This document shows, one piece after another, positions 1-6,437 of a stretch of DNA of 53,486 bases. This DNA comes from Bacteroidaceae bacterium (lineage in GTDB: Bacteria > Bacteroidota > Bacteroidia > Bacteroidales > Bacteroidaceae), in NCBI GenBank assembly GCA_024697945.1, contig JAILRU010000076.1, positions 1 to 53,486 of the forward strand. The letters are read 5' to 3'. Each line of letters begins with the position of its first letter. Position 1 is the first letter of the stretch. A model generated the notes under the pieces. That model was not told the DNA's origin and made no database searches. It saw only the letters and a list, made by a program, of their open reading frames with translations. The translations under genes and the position numbers were made by a program.

Positions 1-538
1 AGTCGAGCATCTGCTGCTTGTCCAGGGAGCGCACTCCGAAGTCGTCGATGATGAGCAGGTCGGTGTCTGCAATCTTGTTGAAGAACTTGGTCAGCGTACC
101 CTCCATGCGTGCCATCGCAATCTGCTCGAAGAGCTTGAAGATGTTGTAGTAGCGCACCTTGAATCCCATCATGCATGCCTGATGGCCCAGTACAGTGGCG
201 AGCCAGCTCTTGCCGGTTCCGGCAGGGCCGGTGATGATGACGGGGATTCCTCCCTTGATGTAGGCACAGGTGGCCAGTTCCATGACGCGGTTCTTGTCCA
301 GCCCGCGACTTGCATCGAACTGTGTCTCCATGATGGTTGCCTGATAGCGGAAGTTGGCAGTCTTGAGGAGCCTCGCGTTGCGGTTCTCCTTCCTCTGTTC
401 ACTCTCGGCAGACAGCAGGAGCTGCAGCCCGTCGCGCAGGGACATACCGTCCACACGCCTTGTCTCGATGAGCGACCGCCAGCAGTTTTCCATGCCGGGC
501 AGTCGCAGTTCCTTGGTAAATGTCGTGATTTCGTCCAT
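1..538 (-). CDS. istB: IS21 helper ATPase IstB (C-terminus outside window)
   Basis: AAA+ ATPase that assists the IstA transposase by selecting and remodelling target DNA. The visible 179 residues begin MDEITTFTKELRLPGM and contain Walker A GPAGTGKS at residues 104-111 and Walker B LLIIDDFG at about 161-168, both intact. Full-length IstB is about 250 residues, so roughly 70 residues are missing beyond the window edge. The ATG at 536-538 was chosen because it gives the expected N-terminus and lies 40 bp downstream of the istA stop codon. No frameshift is visible, so the protein is probably functional. Family assignment is secure from the ATPase motifs and the istA neighbour. Confidence 0.92.
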   Translation of the reverse strand, partial: MDEITTFTKELRLPGMENCWRSLIETRRVDGMSLRDGLQLLLSAESEQRKENRNARLLKTANFRYQATIMETQFDASRGLDKNRVMELATCAYIKGGIPVIITGPAGTGKSWLATVLGHQACMMGFKVRYYNIFKLFEQIAMARMEGTLTKFFNKIADTDLLIIDDFGVRSLDKQQMLD

Positions 539-578
539 AATGTAAATGATTTATATTAAACGTAAGTGACTTGTTCTC

Positions 579-2156
579 TTATTCGAATAATCCCCTGATG
601 TTCTCGTGCTCAGGCGGTGAGATGATGTCCTCGTCACGGCTTGCCTGGAGGATGCCCAGGCACTTGCTCTGGATGGCATGCTCGATAAACTTGTAGGAGC
701 ACCTGTTAAAGCGGATGGCACTCTCACATGCGAGGTCAAACAGACGGGGTTCTGTAGTCCTCTGAAGACGAAGCAGTGCATCGCAGCGGTTATAGAGAAC
801 CTCTGGCGGCAGGCGCTTGTCAAGCTCGTCAAACATGGTCTCAACCACGATGCCAAGGTTCTCGTTGACACCCCTGCACTTGCAGATGTAATAGACTGGT
901 GAGCGCTGCCTGTATGCCTGGCTGTTGGAAGCCATGTCCTCCTTCTTGGTGGAATACTGCCCGGGCGTCCTGTCCCTCGGCCACTCCCTGACAAGCTCGC
1001 CGTCCTGTGTGTATATCTTTACGAGTGTGGCGGTGAAGATGACCTGCATCCTGGTACCGACGTACTTGTAGGGCACGGAGTAGTAGTGCATGTCGCGTCC
1101 GAGGTAGACACAGCAGTTGTCCTGGACTGTCAGCTTGGTATAGAACTTGACCTCATAGCGCTCCCTGGGCAGAGGGCACAGGCTGGGCTTCTCAATGGCC
1201 AGGAACAGTTCCTCACGGTTCTGCGGGCGCTGCTGCATGCGCCTCTGGTTGCTCTCCCGCATCTTCTGGAAGATGGCCGCATTCATGTCCTCGATGGAAT
1301 AGAATGTCTCATTGCGCAGCGGTGCCACGACCCTGCGGTAGAAGATCTTCACATGGTCTTCCACGTTCGATTTGTCCTTGGGATGTACAGGGCGTGCGGG
1401 GATGGCAACACAGCCGTAGTGGTTACAGAAGTCCTCGAAGATCTTGTTGAGCTCAGGCATGCCCTTCTCGCGCTTGATGACGGCTGACTTCAGGTTGTCC
1501 GGGACCAGTATCTTGGGGACACCTCCTATATGCTCGAAGAAGCGCTCCGTAGCATAGAGGAAGTCCTCCACCTTCTGGGAAGGAACGGCCATTGCAAAGC
1601 CGTAGTCAGTGGCTGGCAGGCAGGCAACGAAGATCTCTGCATCGTGTATCTCGCCTGTGTCTATGTCAACATACTGCATCTTGCCCCCGGCATAGTCGAG
1701 GAACGCCTTTTCACCTCCCACATAGAGATCCTTGAGAATCGTGGATGCCGTCTTTCCCTCCGAGCCGGTGATGTACCTGTTCAGATGCTCCTTGAACTGT
1801 GTGATTCCATACGGATGGGCAGACTCCCTACAGTACTCCTCCCACAGCAACTGCATGGTCACATGCGGACGCTGCAGCTCGGAGGCATAATACGGTAGCC
1901 TGCCTTTCAGCTCGTCAAAACGGCTGTCAGTGTAGGCGGCATTGCCTCCCACCATGCGATGGGCCAACACTGGGTCGTCAAGGGACAGCAGCTCGTCAAT
2001 GCTCATGCTGTCCTTCTTTGCCTGGTTTACATACTTGTTCACTGTGTTCTTGTCGAGGTCCACTGCCTCCGCGATGCTGCGGTTTGACATCCCTCCATTC
2101 TTGAACATACGAAGAACTTGTTTCGATTTACTCATGTCTACTGCGTTATTTGCCAT
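579..2156 (-). CDS. istA: IS21-family transposase IstA
   Basis: DDE transposase of 525 residues, the usual IS21 length. An N-terminal helix-turn-helix (about residues 18-45, with GMSNRSIAEAVDLDKNTV) is followed by an rve-type integrase core. The likely catalytic triad is visible as D154 (LDYAGG), D220 (LVPDNLKSAV) and E266 (NVEDHVK). The rest of the protein matches the Mu-transposase C-terminal region. The gene is complete without internal stops. It is co-oriented with istB, which begins 40 bp downstream, so the two are almost certainly cotranscribed. The repeat-rich left end of the element lies directly upstream. Confidence 0.95.
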   Translation of the reverse strand: MANNAVDMSKSKQVLRMFKNGGMSNRSIAEAVDLDKNTVNKYVNQAKKDSMSIDELLSLDDPVLAHRMVGGNAAYTDSRFDELKGRLPYYASELQRPHVTMQLLWEEYCRESAHPYGITQFKEHLNRYITGSEGKTASTILKDLYVGGEKAFLDYAGGKMQYVDIDTGEIHDAEIFVACLPATDYGFAMAVPSQKVEDFLYATERFFEHIGGVPKILVPDNLKSAVIKREKGMPELNKIFEDFCNHYGCVAIPARPVHPKDKSNVEDHVKIFYRRVVAPLRNETFYSIEDMNAAIFQKMRESNQRRMQQRPQNREELFLAIEKPSLCPLPRERYEVKFYTKLTVQDNCCVYLGRDMHYYSVPYKYVGTRMQVIFTATLVKIYTQDGELVREWPRDRTPGQYSTKKEDMASNSQAYRQRSPVYYICKCRGVNENLGIVVETMFDELDKRLPPEVLYNRCDALLRLQRTTEPRLFDLACESAIRFNRCSYKFIEHAIQSKCLGILQASRDEDIISPPEHENIRGLFE

Positions 2157-2208
2157 AATCTCTGCTTGTGAATGTTACTTTCACTTGCAAAGGTAAGCAA
2201 ACTTGAAG

Positions 2209-2704
2209 TGACTGAATTTGATCCGACGCAGGATTCATGCCATACAGCCATATTTTTGACTGATTTTGCTCCGACGGGAGGGGCGGCTGACTGAATTTGC
2301 TCCGACGGCAAAGTGAGGCTCCGGTTTTCACGCTCCACTGACTGATTTTGCTCCGATAGTCGCTGATAATCAGGACCTGCTTCTGCAAAACTGACTGATT
2401 TTGCTCCGACGGAAGGGCATTTTAGCACCCTTTGGAGGTCAGTCATGAAACGGTGACTGAATTTGCTCCGATTTTCGGGCCGTTTTTCGAGCTTTGACTG
2501 ACTTTGCTCCGACAGAAAGACCGTTTTAAGGCCTCTTTTTGCCGGATTTAAGCCAAAATCGCCTCATTCAGCTGACTGAATTTTGCCGTCCGAACTGACT
2601 GAACATGCTCCGACGTGCGACAAAAACATGGCTATTTACATGCGATAACACGCATTTTTGACATATTTTCTATCGCTGTGTAGCGACTGATTTTGTGTTC
2701 GATA
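2209..2704. repeat. Array of about ten 20-bp repeats at the IS21 left end
   Basis: Consensus TGACTGAWTTTGCTCCGACG. Copies start at 2209, 2257, 2288, 2339, 2392, 2454, 2495, 2573 (divergent), 2596 and 2684 (divergent outermost copy). All are in the same orientation, with irregular spacing of 23 to 88 bp. Eight copies keep the TGACTGA core plus the TCCGA block. They fill the region between the istA start and the probable element end. In IS21 such internal repeats bind transposase, and that role is inferred here. No gene is visible in this stretch. Confidence 0.9.
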
Positions 2705-2864
2705 GGTGCTCCAATCTACCCTTCATCTTTCTCTCTTGGACGGCAATATGATATTGACTTATCTTCCTTAATTCAAGAAGAAAACTTTCGATTATGTAAA
2801 AATTCTGCAAATTGACGAGTTTTCTTTCTGGATTTTGAAAAATAACTTGTTGAGTTATGTACTT
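2705..2864. other. Spacer between the IS21 end and the RloB gene
   Basis: AT-rich sequence with no credible gene. It would contain the IS target junction and the 3' untranslated part of the RloB-like gene. I see no clear hairpin terminator here. Confidence 0.4.
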
Positions 2865-3491
2865 TTATAGGTATCTGTTGAGTTCCAAAACTAGATGATG
2901 AACGGTTGTGGATGACTCATCTTCGGCAGGATTGCCGTGTGAGATTTCAGCAAGTACAGTTTCTGCATTGCTGATAGCCTGTTGCTGTCGCGACAAAAGG
3001 AGATTGTACATAACAGCACCATAGCCCTCACTTTTACTGTATGGCATACCAGTTAGTCTGGTGAGCATGTCCTTGTACTGGTTTCGATGAATAGCACCAG
3101 TATATAGGTTGTAGTGCAGCAAGAACCAATACTCAAATGCCTGATTGCTGTATGCCACACGGAAGCCGTTCTTCTCGGCAAGCTGTATTGCCTGGTTGAA
3201 ATCCTTTGCAGGGAAATCGTCTTTGTCAAAGACTACCCAGCATTGGTCATAAACCCTTTTTCTCTTTTGGTCGGCTTCACGAATACTTATTGCCTTGCTG
3301 ACAAGCGTCATCGTGTTCATCGCCTGACCAACAGCCTTGATGGTGGCTGCTGTCATGCGGAACGCCTTGAAGTAGTCAGGTTCGGTCTTTTCTCCTTCAC
3401 AGACGATGAGAAACGACTGCTTGATTTCCCTTACACCCTGACGGCGTGACAGGTTTGATAACCTATGGTCTTTCTTCTGTCGTTTAGCCAT
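2865..3491 (-). CDS. rloB: RloB-like protein (Toprim-like nuclease, probable phage defence)
   Basis: 208 residues, the normal RloB length, starting MAKRQKKDHRLSNLSRRQ. The motif FLIVCEGEKTEPDYF (about residues 27-41, with E32 and E34) and the acidic motif WVVFDKDDF (D89, D91, D92) resemble the Glu and DxD motifs of Toprim-type nucleases. SNQAFEYWFLLHY (E120) is a further conserved RloB block. It follows the ATPase gene by 5 bp and must be cotranscribed. RloB proteins pair with an SMC/OLD-like ATPase (RloA) and are found in restriction loci and in AbiL-type abortive-infection systems. The family call is from motif recognition; nuclease activity and phage defence are inferred. Confidence 0.85.
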   Translation of the reverse strand: MAKRQKKDHRLSNLSRRQGVREIKQSFLIVCEGEKTEPDYFKAFRMTAATIKAVGQAMNTMTLVSKAISIREADQKRKRVYDQCWVVFDKDDFPAKDFNQAIQLAEKNGFRVAYSNQAFEYWFLLHYNLYTGAIHRNQYKDMLTRLTGMPYSKSEGYGAVMYNLLLSRQQQAISNAETVLAEISHGNPAEDESSTTVHHLVLELNRYL

Positions 3492-3496
3492 AGCTC

Positions 3497-4708
3497 TTAA
3501 GAAGGATTAAAGATTTTCTCTAATTCACCAAAGATAGGGGTTGCTCCATATTTGCCAAGCAGATAGTCCCTCTCAAACGGGGATGTACTGCGTACCTTGT
3601 ATTCTGCCAATGAAAATAGTTCCGTTGCACCAAAGTTGTCCTTTTGGGTAAACCAAACCTGATCTCTTCTGAACAGGCCAGCACTCAGCAAGAATGTATC
3701 ATGCGCTGTAAACAGAAGTTGTGCTCCCTTGGGATTCGTCTGGGCATCATTGAACAAGGCAACAATCTTTTTGATGAGCAACGGATGAAGCTTGGAGTCG
3801 AGTTCATCAATGACAATGCGCTTTCCATTGTCAAGAGCATCAATGATAGGATAAGCAAGTGAGAAATACTTGATAGTGCCTTCTGATTCGTTCCTGTTGA
3901 ATGCAAAAGATACGCTGTTCACTTCCCGGCCATTATCATCATACTGCCTGTGGTCACTTACGATGCGGTTGTCAATCTTGGAAATGTTTTCTATTCCAAG
4001 GTCAGCATACTTTGCAAATGAAATGATACGCTTACGTAGAGACTCGTCATCAAGATGCTTGATAGCGTTATTCCAAAGTTGCTCGTCTTCAGAACAAAAT
4101 ACCACTAATGTGTCACTTAGCCATTGGAGAATGCTGACAGAGGTTGGCTCGTTGAATTGAGCAGCTGTTGAGAGCAGCAGCGCATTGTTGCGTACCATCT
4201 TCTTATTCACCAGTTCCTGAAGAAGTTGGTTCTTTGGATGAACTGTAGTGGAATCTGCCTCACGATAGAATAGTTCGACATCCTTAGCACGTTTTTTGCA
4301 AGCTCGTTTATATAGCCATTCCTCGTGAACGGTGTGGTTATCCACTTCAAAGCCATACCTGTAGATGAACTCGCCATCGGTAAAAGTCGCCTCAAATGTG
4401 GTAGACTCTTTCATGCTTGAAGCATTTAGCCTGAAGTTTTCAACGCCTATTGTATCTCCGACCTGACTGTTTTTGAACGATTCCGTGACGAACCGCTTAT
4501 AAAAATCAAAAGCTTTCAGCACATTTGATTTTCCAGACGCATTTGCGCCATAAATGACAGCACTCCTTACAAGTGATATGCCTGTGTCTTCAAGAGGAAA
4601 CAGGTCATTCGGCTCGGAGCAGGCCTCTTTGAGCGATGTTGATATGAAAGATAGTTTAAGCTCTTCCTTTATCGACAGAAAGTTGGTTACACAAAATTCA
4701 AGAATCAT
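3497..4708 (-). CDS. rloA: RloA-like AAA ATPase, partner of RloB
   Basis: 403 residues from the chosen ATG at 4706-4708 (MILEFCVTNFLSIKEELKLS). An in-frame start 84 bp further upstream exists but would lie upstream of the promoter box at 4740-4747, so it is rejected. Walker A is GANASGKS at residues 54-61. A late Walker B, RIVIDELDSKLHP, and a following LLFTAHDTFLLS switch region are intact, as in OLD/SMC-like AAA_15/AAA_21 ATPases. The long insert between them is typical of RloA/AbiLi. The known role of such ATPases is to sense phage and control a partner effector; here the partner is the RloB-like protein 5 bp downstream. Cytoplasmic, with no membrane segment. Confidence 0.85.
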   Translation of the reverse strand: MILEFCVTNFLSIKEELKLSFISTSLKEACSEPNDLFPLEDTGISLVRSAVIYGANASGKSNVLKAFDFYKRFVTESFKNSQVGDTIGVENFRLNASSMKESTTFEATFTDGEFIYRYGFEVDNHTVHEEWLYKRACKKRAKDVELFYREADSTTVHPKNQLLQELVNKKMVRNNALLLSTAAQFNEPTSVSILQWLSDTLVVFCSEDEQLWNNAIKHLDDESLRKRIISFAKYADLGIENISKIDNRIVSDHRQYDDNGREVNSVSFAFNRNESEGTIKYFSLAYPIIDALDNGKRIVIDELDSKLHPLLIKKIVALFNDAQTNPKGAQLLFTAHDTFLLSAGLFRRDQVWFTQKDNFGATELFSLAEYKVRSTSPFERDYLLGKYGATPIFGELEKIFNPS

Positions 4709-4739
4709 ACTTTTAACTTCGATATTTGTGAATTTTCTG

Positions 4740-4768
4740 CAAAGATACGACTTTTCTTTCAAAACAAG
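4740..4768 (-). promoter_or_regulatory. Probable promoter of the rloA-rloB operon
   Basis: On the minus strand TATCTTTG (4740-4747) matches the Bacteroidetes -7 box TAnnTTTG. A CTTG at 4765-4768 is a weak -33 candidate with 17-bp spacing, shorter than ideal. The start site would fall near 4735, giving a leader of about 27 bases to the ATG at 4708. Confidence 0.6.
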
Positions 4769-4956
4769 GAAAGAAAACCAAAGAATTTGCATTATTTACT
4801 ACCAAATAACCTTATTTTGCCATCTTTGAGTATAAGTATAGGTTTTTCTTTCTCTTCTTGGTCGGTAAAAAGGATTTTTACTCAGTTTCCTTGTACGATT
4901 TTGGGTACAAAGGTAGTAATTTTCCATGAAAATGAAAAAATGTTTTGCAAACAAAT

Positions 4957-5084
4957 TTGGTTATTTGGCGTATTTTTGTTTGGTTATTTGGCTTAATGAT
5001 GTTTGGTTATTTGGCTTAAAACTACTTGGTCGTTTGGTAATGTTTTGTTCGGCGAGTTGAGATGATTATATTCGGTAGTTTGTG
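4957..5084. repeat. Iteron-like array, 23-bp period
   Basis: TTTGGTTATTTGGC occurs exactly at 4957, 4980 and 5003. A diverged copy CTTGGTCGTTTGGT is at 5026, and weaker copies start at 5048 and 5071, so the period is 23, 23, 23, 22 and 23 bp. No gene overlaps the array. It lies about 190 bp to the left of the tRNA-Met fragment. Possible roles are arm-type integrase or excisionase sites, or replication iterons of an integrated element; these are inferences. Confidence 0.75.
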
Positions 5085-5135
5085 ACCTGCAGATTAGAAG
5101 CCTGATGATAATTGTGCCATTTTTGACCCGAAATC

Positions 5136-5156
5136 TGCGTAAACAATGCGTAAACA
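5136..5156. repeat. Pair of TGCGTAAACA repeats with 11-bp period
   Basis: Identical 10-mers at 5136-5145 and 5147-5156, one helical turn apart, 117 bp left of the tRNA fragment. Three inverted, related copies (GTTTACC) lie on the other side of the fragment at 5468-5496. Confidence 0.6.
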
Positions 5157-5272
5157 TTTTATTCCAGTTAAGGGTATTTTATGAGTTTCAGTTAAAATCA
5201 CATTTTTGTAAAACACTGATTATCAGCATACTTACATAGCAACAAAATATCACAGAATATCACTTTAAGATA

Positions 5273-5314
5273 CTCATAATCTGGAGGTCCCAGGTTCAAG
5301 CCCTGGCTGGTCCA
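5273..5314 (+). pseudogene. 3' half of tRNA-Met(CAT), probable attachment-site scar
   Basis: The sequence reads as the 3' half of an elongator tRNA-Met: anticodon loop CTCATAA (5273-5279, anticodon CAT at 5275-5277), 3' anticodon strand TCTGG, variable loop, T arm with stem CCAGG/CCTGG (5290-5294, 5302-5306) and loop TTCAAGC, acceptor strand CTGGTCC and discriminator A at 5314. The 5' half (acceptor, D arm, CCAGA strand) is absent; upstream sequence is unrelated and AT-rich. A terminator follows at once. Tyrosine recombinases commonly leave such tRNA 3' fragments at one end of an integrated element. With this orientation the element would lie to the left, with an intact tRNA copy outside the window. 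Confidence 0.8.
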
Positions 5315-5323
5315 CAATAAAAG

Positions 5324-5349
5324 TCTCAGAGAAATCTGAGATTTTTTTT
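5324..5349 (+). terminator. Rho-independent terminator after the tRNA-Met fragment
   Basis: Perfect 7-bp stem TCTCAGA/TCTGAGA (5324-5330, 5335-5341) with a GAAA tetraloop, followed by eight T residues. It is most likely the native terminator of the interrupted tRNA gene. The flanking AAG can extend the stem. It could also stop transcription arriving from the right on the minus strand, which meets a short T run there. Confidence 0.85.
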
Positions 5350-5467
5350 GTGCCTAAACTCCATATTATAAGGGGTTTGTAAGAGTACCCAATCTCTAAC
5401 AGATAACAAGTCTTAATCCCTTTCTGCCTTTCAGTTGGTTCCAAAATCAGCGCATTTTCAACCCAAA

Positions 5468-5496
5468 GTTTACCTCTGGTTTACCCGAGGTTTACC
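5468..5496. repeat. Three GTTTACC repeats with 11-bp period
   Basis: GTTTACC at 5468, 5479 and 5490, spaced exactly 11 bp. Read on the minus strand they become GGTAAAC, close to the GCGTAAAC repeats at 5136-5156. The two sets therefore face each other across the tRNA fragment. Confidence 0.6.
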
Positions 5497-5722
5497 CCAA
5501 AACACTAAATGCTATGCTGACAATTAAGGCAGAAGTCCTAAAGGACGTTTTCACCATAACAGCATTCACACCTTGATAAGCATTCTGCAATCCCTTCTCA
5601 ACAATAGAGCGCACATCGGCCAATAGCCCTTCAGTATTTCGAGTATTATATCTTTTTCCTCCATAATTGTAATAGGCTTGAATACTCGTTCTTCTTTGCC
5701 TTGTGTTTGTCTTTTCTGTCTG

Positions 5723-5753
5723 CAAATTTACGAATTATCTGGCATAATGCAAA
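5723..5753 (-). promoter_or_regulatory. Strong-looking orphan promoter reading toward the tRNA scar
   Basis: Minus strand TTTG (5750-5753), 19 bp, TAAATTTG (5723-5730), an ideal Bacteroidetes promoter geometry. A transcript would begin near 5718 and run left toward the hairpin at 5324-5349, about 400 bases. No convincing protein gene fits: the longest open frame (5492-5725) begins with a TTG that lies inside the promoter box, and a 32-codon frame MEEKDIILEILKGYW... inside the transcript has no recognisable family. It may be a small RNA or the leader of a deleted gene. Confidence 0.45.
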
Positions 5754-5776
5754 ACAAATCCCAATTTATTTGCTGT

Positions 5777-5940
5777 GGTCAAAGTGGTCAAGGTCAAAAT
5801 GGTCATTTTCGATTTTCAACTCCGCTTTGGGGCTCACTATAGTAATAATAATAAATATATATTTATTATTATTACTATAGTGGCACTTTTGGGGCAATCC
5901 GAAATCGATTTTGACAAATGACCAAATGACCAAAATGACC
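5777..5940. repeat. Large inverted repeat with a perfect 48-bp palindrome at its centre
   Basis: The core 5835-5882 is a perfect palindrome: CACTATAGTAATAATAAT and on, mirrored about the TA at 5858-5859. It is flanked on the left by four GGTCA boxes (starting at 5777, 5786, 5792, 5801) and on the right by three TGACC boxes (5919, 5927, 5936) plus a TGACA at 5912, in inverted orientation. Both flanks also carry a TTGGGGC block and a CGATTTT block. No gene is present. A cruciform, protein-binding or replication/recombination site, or a transcription-end structure, are all possible. Confidence 0.8.
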
Positions 5941-6002
5941 GCACCGCAAAAAAAAGTTCAAAAAAGTTGATGAAAAATTCGTACACCGCAATGGGAATGT
6001 CG

Positions 6003-6010
6003 TACCTTTG
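6003..6010 (+). promoter_or_regulatory. Probable -7 box TACCTTTG
   Basis: A match to TAnnTTTG followed by the usual GC. No clear -33 TTTG box was found at the right distance. It would drive the 18-codon frame at 6036-6092 and the possible HU-like remnant at 6210. Confidence 0.45.
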
Positions 6011-6035
6011 CAGCGTCAAAGAAAAGGAGAAGAAA

Positions 6036-6092
6036 ATGCTGGTATTAAATCTAAAAATTGCTACTATTAAATCTGGAAATTGCGCGCATTAA
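6036..6092 (+). other. Possible 18-codon leader peptide
   Basis: ATG preceded by an AGGAG-like purine run and about 26 bases after the -7 box at 6003-6010. It encodes MLVLNLKIATIKSGNCAH, built from two copies of a 22-bp repeat (TATTAAATCT at 6043 and 6065). No family is recognised; it could equally be untranslated leader. Confidence 0.25.
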
Positions 6093-6209
6093 TAGTCCCG
6101 ATTTTTACCCTTAACACCCACTTTCAGACCCCAGCCCGAGACGAAGTGAAAAACTATAACAAATTCAAAATTATTAAATTCAAAATTTAACTCTTAACTT
6201 TTAACGATT

Positions 6210-6269
6210 ATGGCTATTAAAGTAATTGCACAGCGCCGAGTGCTTAAAATCGGCAAGAAGCATTCCTGA
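6210..6269 (+). pseudogene. Remnant of a possible HU-like DNA-binding protein gene
   Basis: The frame MAIKVIAQRRVLKIGKKHS stops after 19 codons. The N-terminal style resembles Bacteroidetes HU-like proteins, which often start MAxKxxxxKxxxIGKK, but the alignable part is short. The following 90 bases hold no continuing frame that I can link to the family. Together with the -7 box at 6003 and the palindrome at 5835 it looks like the broken start of a promoter-plus-HU cassette. Identity is tentative. Confidence 0.3.
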
Positions 6270-6379
6270 CGGCCCTGACGACTACAAGTTGCATGGGCAT
6301 GGGACCAATCGCTCTTTAAACGGGGCTACGACCTAAATGATAAGTTAAAGTTACTCATTTTGATAAGGACATAAATAAT

Positions 6380-6418
6380 TTCGGGAGGCTCTGCTGAAAA
6401 CCAGCGGGACCTCCCGAA
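6380..6418 (-). terminator. Terminator hairpin for the 990-residue protein gene
   Basis: A 9-bp stem TTCGGGAGG/CCTCCCGAA (6380-6388, 6410-6418) enclosing a second partial stem CTGCTG/CCAGCGG. It lies 20 bp beyond the stop codon of the minus-strand gene; the T tract after it on that strand is weak (ATTATTTA). Confidence 0.6.
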
Positions 6419-6437
6419 GCTATTATGCTTTTAGCGT

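Larger units (their letters stand above)
1..2712 (-). mobile_element. IS21-family insertion sequence (partial, one end outside the window)
   Basis: Adjacent istA (DDE transposase) and istB (AAA+ helper) genes on the minus strand, in the order typical of IS21, followed upstream of istA by a roughly 500-bp end region packed with copies of a 20-bp motif. IS21 ends are known to carry several internal repeats that act as transposase-binding sites. The outermost motif variant is at 2684-2704, so the element end is placed near 2712 by inference; I could not find the exact terminal dinucleotide or a target duplication because the other end lies outside the window. Both genes look intact over the visible part. 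Confidence 0.85.

Noticed and set aside
4709..4792. Upstream in-frame extension of the RloA-like ATPase (MQILWFSFLVLKEK...)
   Set aside because: It covers the -7 box at 4740-4747, and the conserved N-terminus begins at the ATG at 4708.
5272..5314. Complete tRNA gene
   Set aside because: Only the 3' half folds; the acceptor 5' strand, D arm and 5' anticodon strand are absent in the upstream 80 bases.
5492..5725. 77-codon minus-strand frame near the tRNA scar
   Set aside because: Its only start is a TTG inside the promoter box, so the start would lie upstream of the transcript; no family similarity is recognised.
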